DNA from: Lingula anatina
Lineage: Eukaryota; Brachiopoda; Lingulata; Lingulida; Lingulidae
Assembly: GCF_001039355.2 (NCBI RefSeq)
Contig: NW_019775807.1
Coordinates: 1-62,798, forward strand
DNA: 62,798 nucleotides
Direction: 5' to 3'
In this document: piece by piece, positions 36,908 through 62,798 of the stretch
Position numbering within the stretch: position 1 is the stretch's first letter
How the letters are laid out: each line of letters begins with the position of its first letter
The notes under the pieces: model-generated
Told to the model about the DNA's origin: nothing
What the model saw: only the letters and a program-made list of their open reading frames with translations
The model's database searches: none
Translations under genes and position numbers: made by a program

Positions 36908-37211
36908 NCGTTAAAAAAACAAATAACCTAAAGGAATCCTCCTGGTGTCACAGGCACTTAAGAAGTACTACTTACCGATCCTCAATAAAGTAGACTATAT
37001 GTATTATTTTCCAAGCTCAAAAACATTCCCTCCTTCACTTGACTTGATGCACCTTTTGATTTTGTATGCAATTTTAAGCAGGCGTGTTGTTTATATCAAC
37101 TACAAAATATGCAGCGTGTCTATGTACATTTGTATAAACTACATCAACAGATAGTATGGTTGTTCCACATAGAAATCATGCTGCAAGTCCCTTTGATAAA
37201 ATGTTACTCAC

Positions 37212-37317
37212 CGCTAGATACCACAGCATCAGGGATTGTGACGTAGGAAACAAACGCTGCAAAAAAGCCGACGATTAAAAGAATGCAATATAATTTTCGC
37301 CTTCTACAGAACTGCAT
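37212..37317 (-). pseudogene. Duplicate copy of sulfotransferase exon 1 (probable assembly duplicate)
   Basis: It carries the same 35 codons for the signal anchor and the same donor (ACTCAC on the plus strand) as 34403-34508. No second catalytic exon accompanies it. Either it is the other allele's exon or an alternative first exon produced by a real tandem duplication; the N at 36908 favours the former. Confidence 0.75.
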
Positions 37318-39543
37318 TTCATCTCAGGAACAAGACGCGTCTAGTGTAGGTATGCATTCAAACCGCGACGAGTTGAACTATCACTTAGATGCGTGTTGTG
37401 ATGAAGTGAAGATAACGTATGCACTAAGACACGCATAAATCCGACGGAATATATTAGAGAAACGGTTTGAATACACGACGCGTGGTGTGTAGTTGGCCCG
37501 CAGGTTTGAAACTGGTCTTGATTTAATCGGTCTTCAGTTTCGTTCGCATTAGAGTTATTTGAATCGCCCGTCTCAGTCCGAACGGTCTGAATAAGTCTTG
37601 TATTGCTTAGTCTTGGGACGCGTTCACGTTAGTGCTCTTTAAATCAAGTGCCCTAGAGACGACCCCACCGATCTAAATGACTGACGTTTTGCTTAATCTT
37701 TTATATATTGCATTAAAGTTGACGTAGACTGATTAATTGCAATTAAGACTGTTGCACAAAAGCGCAACCGCGGTTTTGTTTCAGTAAAGTGTTTAGGCCT
37801 TTTTACAGTATCTTTGACTCCTTAATATATTTTAACCTAATCCTGTATTTAATTAATTTTTTTTTCATTGACATTGTGTACAGTTTAGTATTGTTTATAT
37901 AATAATAATAATAATAATAATAAACCTCCTTACAATCTATGCAAAATATCACGGAACCATGAAAACATCATTCACACTGCTGGCCGTTCTACGGTGCCTC
38001 TTTAGGTATTTTCAGATGATTTCAGACTTAAATCAAATCGCTGACCTACGTATACAACTTGGTGAGACCTTAACCACTGACAGTAACCATATAACTTGTA
38101 AGCCATGCTACAGATGCATATATAACCAATGTTATAACCAAGTGAGACATCATCATCATCATCATCATCATCATCTAACACTATTTTAGGGAAAATATCT
38201 AATGTATCTACTTGGTTATAACGGCGTATTACTAGCTCAAGGTATCATACTTTGTGTTTTATTTTTATGTTATATATAAACATAATATTTGTTAGTAAAT
38301 TGTTACCAAAGTGAGCGAAAGCTAACATAAATTTAATTTCATCCAAACACGAAACTCAGAGGACAAGAGACTCCGTGTTTTTCTATCTATTATTAAGTCA
38401 ACTTTTAAGATATCATAATCCCCAAATATAGCAAAGAGGAGGAGGAGCAGGGCAGTATCCTCACTAGATCCGTCACTATTCACAGTCGGTGCATGATAAA
38501 CCGGTTCAGAGTCGTTTTGATAAACGTGAAATGTGAATAGAGTCTACGTAAGGTTAATGTCTATCCCCATGCAATTAATTGCCCTTGGACTGCCGACCCA
38601 AACACTGCCTTTATTGACAACGCCTGTGAAAATAAAAAAGAACGTAGGTATTGCAGCAGCGCGGGGCTAGTTGTTCTCTGATATTCTCCCACGGGGAGGT
38701 TTCTTTTGGAGAAATTACTGAAGGCGCGTGAAATAGTTTGATTTAAGTAGTCGTTTCGCTCTATGGTTCTTAGACATCTGATGAAAAAAAAAAAAAAAAA
38801 AAAAAAAAAAACGGTAATTGCCTGAAGACGTGAAGCATAGCTACTGTATATTAACAGAAGTTGCTACAGGTATTAAAGGCAGTTTGAAACAGTTAAATCA
38901 GTAAAATATTTTCATGAGCAAACAATGTATAGGCCTATATAGGCCTACTGTTTTCATAAGCCTAAGATAAGATTGCATCCATCTTAATTATGATTATTGT
39001 AATCATTAGGCCCCTATCTCTTTACGTCTTTAATGATAGGCTACTGAATTCAGACAGAGTCAAATGACAGGCGCTTACTTTGTATGTGTGTGTGTGTGTG
39101 GGGGGGGGGGGGGCAGGGAGAGAAGGAGGTGAGAAGGGGGGTGGGGAAGAGAAGGAGGTGAGTTCCTGCAGTTAACCCCACCTCACCATCCCACACAGTT
39201 TGTCAATTGAATAGTGAGGGGACATTGTATTAATATTAATCTATCGATCTATCTGTTATAGGCCCCTTTAGAATCATTTAATTTTTGTTATTTGAATACA
39301 AACATATGTCAAGTGAAGTCGGGCATTTTTATCCTTGGCCACCCCACCACTAAGCAAACAGACAAACAAACAGAAAATAAATGAACAAATAAATAAGTTT
39401 ATGTTAAATATATATATTTTTAATTTAAACACTTTTTTCAGGTTAGGTCGTTCGTTTACTGGGCTAAAAGGGGACAGCACATGCAGACGAAGGCTCAAGC
39501 AGGTGCCACCTATCTCATGACCTTGCAAATCGCGTATACCAAT

Positions 39544-40612
<1,069 letters not shown>

Positions 40613-41059
40613 NNNNNNNNNNNNNNNNNNNNNNNNNNNNNNNNNNNNNNNNNNNNNNNNNNNNNNNNNNNNNNNNNNNNNNNNNNNNNNNNNNNNNNNN
40701 NNNNNNNNNNNNNNNNNNNNNNNNNNNNNNNNNNNNNNNNNNNNNNNNNNNNNNNNNNNNNNNNNNNNNNNNNNNNNNNNNNNNNNNNNNNNNNNNNNNN
40801 NNNNNNNNNNNNNNNNNNNNNNNNNNNNNNNNNNNNNNNNNNNNNNNNNNNNNNNNNNNNNNNNNNNNNNNNNNNNNNNNNNNNNNNNNNNNNNNNNNNN
40901 NNNNNNNNNNNNNNNNNNNNNNNNNNNNNNNNNNNNNNNNNNNNNNNNNNNNNNNNNNNNNNNNNNNNNNNNNNNNNNNNNNNNNNNNNNNNNNNNNNNN
41001 NNNNNNNNNNNNNNNNNNNNNNNNNNNNNNNNNNNNNNNNNNNNNNNNNNNNNNNNNNN
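40613..41059. other. Assembly gap (447 N)
   Basis: This is a run of N between two copies of the same sequence. The left copy breaks off just after a CA repeat, a typical place for assembly failure. Confidence 0.99.
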
Positions 41060-50764
<9,705 letters not shown>

Positions 50765-52201
50765 TTTGGATTTACATTTTAAAATCACCATTATGGTCTG
50801 AAATAGCATGTGGGTTACATTTTTAACCATAATGTGTCCAGTGCAGTTTTATGTAGAAAATTATTTTCAGAGGTAGAAGATCATTTTAAGTATTTCAGTA
50901 GCGTTTGAGTTTGAATAAAATTGCATGAAAGTTTCCATACCTCAAAGTAGAAAGATGTATTTTTTTCATTTTTGCAAAAATATGACAATTTAGGTTATAT
51001 TTTTAGTATATCTTTCTTTTTGTGCACAATTTAAACTTGACACTTTTAAAAGATTTTGACTACATTTGCCATTTAAAAAAGCTGAAATCTTTGCTCTTGA
51101 ATACAGAAGCAAAGAGATGGACTTGAGTGTTTGAAATCAATGTATAGTGATAGTTGACATCAGGGATTGATAATTATTTAAGAATAATATTGAGTCTAAA
51201 ATCAATATGTGCTCAATAGACTTAACTATATAGGTAAATGTACAATATTTTATTTAACAAATACAATTTAAAGGGTATTAAGAAAGTAAAGGCGATGGAA
51301 GAAAGTGTTAACAATGCCATTACAATCTTTTTTCATAGGATACTGTATTAATGGTTGGCTCTGTAATGTATTTATGGTACAAATAGAAAATTTCAAAACT
51401 GGACCACTGTCAGCATCATTTGACGTAAATCTCCCACGAGTCTCTTGAGACCTTTTAGCATTTTTAAGTGGCTTTTATTTTATGTTCTTTTATCTGTTCA
51501 GGTAAAACTATATTAATTACTTTTATTAATTTATAACTTCTTAATTTATAATAAAGTATAACAAAATGAGCAAGCTACAGCACAATGAGTGGGCATTTTT
51601 TCTTTCATAGTCACTAAATGAATACAGGCTTTCAAACATATTGTCATGACGGTATCCAAACTAACTGGGAGTTAACTGGTGCACACTATAATCCATCATA
51701 ATGCACAGCTATTAACAAAAGTGCAACACTGTCAAATCATCATGGACAGGCATGCTGGAATAAATTGTCTAAGACAAATAATTTCAACCAAGTATGCAAG
51801 AAAGCAAATTTTACATCAGTTTATTGTGTTGGCTTCTTGTTATCTTTTCAATAACATCAATTTATTTTGCTTCTTCTTTGTATTTAACAAAGCAAACTAC
51901 TTGAATTCAAAAGTTCTTTTGCAGTAAGTACTTATCAACTGAGCACTTTTCCATCTTCATTAGCCATTAAAAAGTTGCTTTTTTACTGTCTCTCTTGGTT
52001 ATACAAGTTAACATTCAGAGGTGATATTTTTCAGAACATTCAGTGGTGATATTTTTCAAAAACAACAGAGATACATTTCAAGGTTTTCTTTCGAATTGTT
52101 CAATCCTTGCATTTCCTTCAGTGTTATTATTATTCGTTCCAATGGGATGTTTTCCCCCCAATATTGTTTGTGTCAAAATTGTGCATTTTTTCTAAACTTT
52201 G
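50765..52201. other. Convergent 3' regions of DUS2 and KARS
   Basis: AT-rich, no coding exon. The frame at 51679-51927 has no family resemblance. The two genes end toward each other 1.4 kb apart, so transcripts may overlap at their 3' ends. Confidence 0.5.
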
Positions 52202-60254
<8,053 letters not shown>

Positions 60255-60259
<5 letters not shown>

Positions 60260-60290
60260 TTTCCACGTGAATAAATCTACTTCCGGGCGA
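60255..60290 (-). promoter_or_regulatory. KARS core promoter elements
   Basis: An ETS-type ACTTCCGG (60279-60286) and an E-box CACGTG (60264-60269) lie directly upstream of the ATG, and the start codon itself is embedded in AAAATGGCGGAC, a YY1-like context. The arrangement is typical of housekeeping promoters with a start site very near the ATG. Confidence 0.5.
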
Positions 60291-61452
60291 AAGGTCAAGA
60301 ACACCTGACACATTTGTTAGCAACGAAGCTGGGCTAGTTTAACTGCAGTTTAATTAATAATGTTTTTGAAAACACCAAACGGTCTTTTGAAATCAGGAGT
60401 GGCCGGTTTTTTGTAAAGGAAATTAAACAAAACAATTCAAAAAAAAAAAAAAAAAAATCAAAGAATAATTATTTGTTTTTGTCAATAAAGTTTTTATATA
60501 GCAGAACAAAATGAATGCACCATGAATGCGTTTTTTTAATAATAGGCCTACTTTGAAACATATATATTTCATTTTATAAGCCGGTCCCGGCACATTCTTT
60601 TTGGAGATTATAATACTTTTTCAACCCTAAATAAAATTAAAATGTTGTAGTCTTGTAGAGCAACCAAGCTCTATCAGTCTTATAATATACATGTACATAC
60701 TGTTACACGCTCCACAGGTGAAATTACAGGAATTGGCCTTTCATAAAATCGTATAATGTGACCATGTCTCTAAATTAATGCCAAGAAAGCGTCTGTCGGA
60801 AAAAAGTAAACGTAGAGTTTAACGTTTTCTTCATCTGAAAGTAACTTTGTCGAAGAGATTTTAAAATCTATTTTCATAGCCTTTTGACAGAAAGATACAT
60901 AGTATAAAGGAACTAAAGTTAAGTACTTAAAACTTCGCATGAAAGTCTCAACGTAGTTCATTCCAGCACGAAAAATGGCTGAAAAACTTACAAATAATAA
61001 TTTTTAAAATGTGCATCTGGGGTAAGTTGCACCACTTGACTTAGGGCAAGTTTCACCTGTATCTTGTTGTGTTATTCAAACAACACAATATATTGAAGTA
61101 AGTGTATAGAAGCATTAATATATCTGCCTCATATGGACTATGCTCGTAGAGTAAACAGACTCTCAAACATTAACGTAATAAAATGAAATGCGCAAAAATA
61201 CATTTCTGGCGATTACATGAATTGCTAACTTATTAAATTATAAGGTGCCAACTTGCCTCGACCTTAATTTTTATTTTGTCAAAAAGTGAACCATGTGGCT
61301 TTACATAACCTGCAAAACAGTGACGTTGTATTTGTAGCTTAGTCCTTGGCGCGCGTTCTAAAACCGGTTCTGTTGCTCCAACTTATTCTTTGCACTACAA
61401 GCTTATAAGTGTCTAACTGGGTCAACTAGACCCGGTCCCCCTACTTCACCCC

Positions 61453-61517
<65 letters not shown>

Positions 61518-62340
61518 CAGTTGCGACGTTTTGCTTACAATATGAGTTGCTGAAAACTTTATTTTGCCACAATTCAATTTGAAACTGAACTAGAATAAAT
61601 AAGATAACATATAGCAAAAATATTTTGAACATGAATTAGCCTTTAAAGTGGAATCTACTTTAGATACTGCACATAGATGTACAAGTTTACTACTCAAACT
61701 TAAAAAGTCAGAACAGAGCACAAGTCGGATAAGTGGAGTCGCCCATTTAGTTTTCTCCACTCTGTCTTTTAAACTACCATCTAGGATAATATAAGAAATA
61801 AATATATATCTGTACAATAGTTTGATCAAAATTTTTCTTCAGTCTCCTTTAATTTCAAATTAATTTTTTTAAAATTTCTTTTATTCCAAAACTTGTTTGT
61901 GGCGTTTTCAACGGCATGACAAAATTGTATATGAAACTTTCTGGAAAACTGGCGTCTTGCAGCCACTAGATAAACATTTTCCTCCATAATTTCCCCTTTA
62001 TTTTCCTGCCTTTCTTTTCCAAATTCCAATTATCATCAAATATAAGCATTATTTTTAAGTTAATTGCCTTATCAAACATTCCAGTTTCCAGACATGAAAA
62101 CCAACAGCAATGCTTATAAAACAGACCATAAAGTTGTCTGCGTTGCAAAACAGGAAAAACATATTACGTATTGCAATTTACAGGTGATGGAAACAAATTG
62201 TGTAAGAATTAAGTACGTTTAACGTTTTATTACTTTTTGCACTATCACAATTCATATATATTAACTGCTTGATTGGATGTATAAACATCCATTTATTTAC
62301 ATTGCACTCGATGATTCATTTTGAAGTGCACCCATTCCAA
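60291..62340. other. Intergenic region between KARS and the next gene
   Basis: No gene supported; short frames at 60770-60961, 61590-61829 and 61826-62029 lack family resemblance. It includes a long (AT)n array and a TAGGCCTA octamer at 60543. Confidence 0.5.
61457..61515. repeat. (AT)n microsatellite
   Basis: About 29 AT units, the longest dinucleotide AT array in the window. Confidence 0.95.
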
Positions 62341-62354
62341 ATATGGTCAATCAA

Positions 62355-62373
62355 TGACGTCACATCGGAAGTG
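62355..62373 (+). promoter_or_regulatory. CRE plus ETS promoter sites of the right-edge gene
   Basis: A full palindromic CRE TGACGTCA (62355-62362) is followed four bases later by an ETS-type CGGAAGTG (62366-62373), and 160 bases on by CATGGCGG (62529-62536). This combination marks a probable start region for a plus-strand gene. Confidence 0.5.
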
Positions 62374-62719
62374 GAAGCGCGCTTTGGGCAAGCGCAGTAT
62401 CAACATCCGGGTGTTTTCCTCTCAGGTCATTTATGGGTCAAATTCTGTAGGATAAACGACAAGTTGGGAATCTCCTACATTTATCGATTTTTTCTGAGTT
62501 TGCTGCGGTGAATTTGATTTACTTCGGTCATGGCGGTAAGCAGGCGACGCTGCTTAGCCGACAAGAATTAAAGTCAGCTACAGAGGCGTTTTGTAACGGG
62601 ACGACCCGAGTGTGAAGTTTGACAGGAGTGTCAAAGAAAAGAAAGGGTGAACTGGTCCTGTTTATTGTTTGTACCTCCGTATTGTAAAACTTGGCTCAGC
62701 TGTTGGACATTAAGTACAG

Positions 62720-62749
62720 ATGCGTGAGACGATGAACGCGATGAAACCG
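62720..62749 (+). CDS. Possible first coding exon of an unidentified plus-strand gene (cut by the window end)
   Basis: ATG followed by ten codons (MRETMNAMKP) ends at a strong donor CCG|GTAAGT. An alternative very short start, ATGGCG|GTAAGC, lies at 62530-62535. Too little remains to name the product; either ATG could instead be untranslated. Confidence 0.35.
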
Positions 62750-62786
62750 GTAAGTGGAAAGGGGCTATATTTCATTCATTTCAAAG

Positions 62787-62798
62787 GGGGGGGGGGGG
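62787..62798. repeat. Poly-G run at the window edge
   Basis: Twelve G bases end the window; similar G tracts recur (about 6291, 7929, 36314, 39101) and are frequent points of assembly weakness. Confidence 0.8.

Noticed and set aside
61440-61515. AT array as a replication origin or fragile site
   Set aside because: A plain dinucleotide microsatellite with no further supporting signals.

Overview
The window is animal nuclear DNA, most likely from a marine invertebrate. It is AT-rich, and its genes are split into many small exons with canonical GT/AG sites. Long introns and intergenic stretches hold microsatellites, short inverted-repeat elements and one LTR-like insertion. I cannot name the species. 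No bacterial, viral or CRISPR-type system is visible, and every confidently identified gene is a conserved eukaryotic gene.

Genes, left to right: SYS1 (Golgi membrane protein, minus, present twice), PABPN1 (nuclear poly(A)-binding protein, plus), COX4 (cytochrome c oxidase subunit IV, plus), an unrecognised 361-residue coiled-coil protein (minus), a small MGNTC-starting protein of 87 residues (plus), a Golgi-type carbohydrate sulfotransferase (minus), DUS2 (tRNA-dihydrouridine synthase 2, plus), cytosolic-type lysyl-tRNA synthetase KARS (minus, tail to tail with DUS2), and the promoter and first exon of a further plus-strand gene at the right edge. Exon structures were rebuilt by hand. Frames stay open across every junction of PABPN1, both SYS1 copies, COX4, the coiled-coil gene, the sulfotransferase, DUS2 and KARS. 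These are independent genes, not an operon. The only thematic links are tRNA biology (DUS2 and KARS) and the fact that the human counterparts of DUS2, KARS and COX4 all lie on chromosome 16q.

A dominant structural feature is a set of near-identical local duplications that abut a single N or an N run: 1-3204 with 10279-13483; 13483-14667 with 14669-15853; 34102-36907 with 36910-39706; 39544-40612 with 41060-42180; and 43769-44238 with 44240-44720. Copies differ mainly by SNPs, short indels and microsatellite length. Differences in SYS1 coding sequence are synonymous. These look like two haplotypes placed side by side by an assembler, and they create a second SYS1, a spare sulfotransferase exon 1 and spare DUS2 exons 1 and 5.

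Accessory content includes three short terminal-inverted-repeat elements with target-site duplications, a fold-back in a PABPN1 intron, a solo-LTR candidate in a DUS2 intron, a tRNA-Arg-like relic in the sulfotransferase intron, a duplicated splice acceptor in KARS, and a cluster of TGACGTAA sites before the MGNTC gene.
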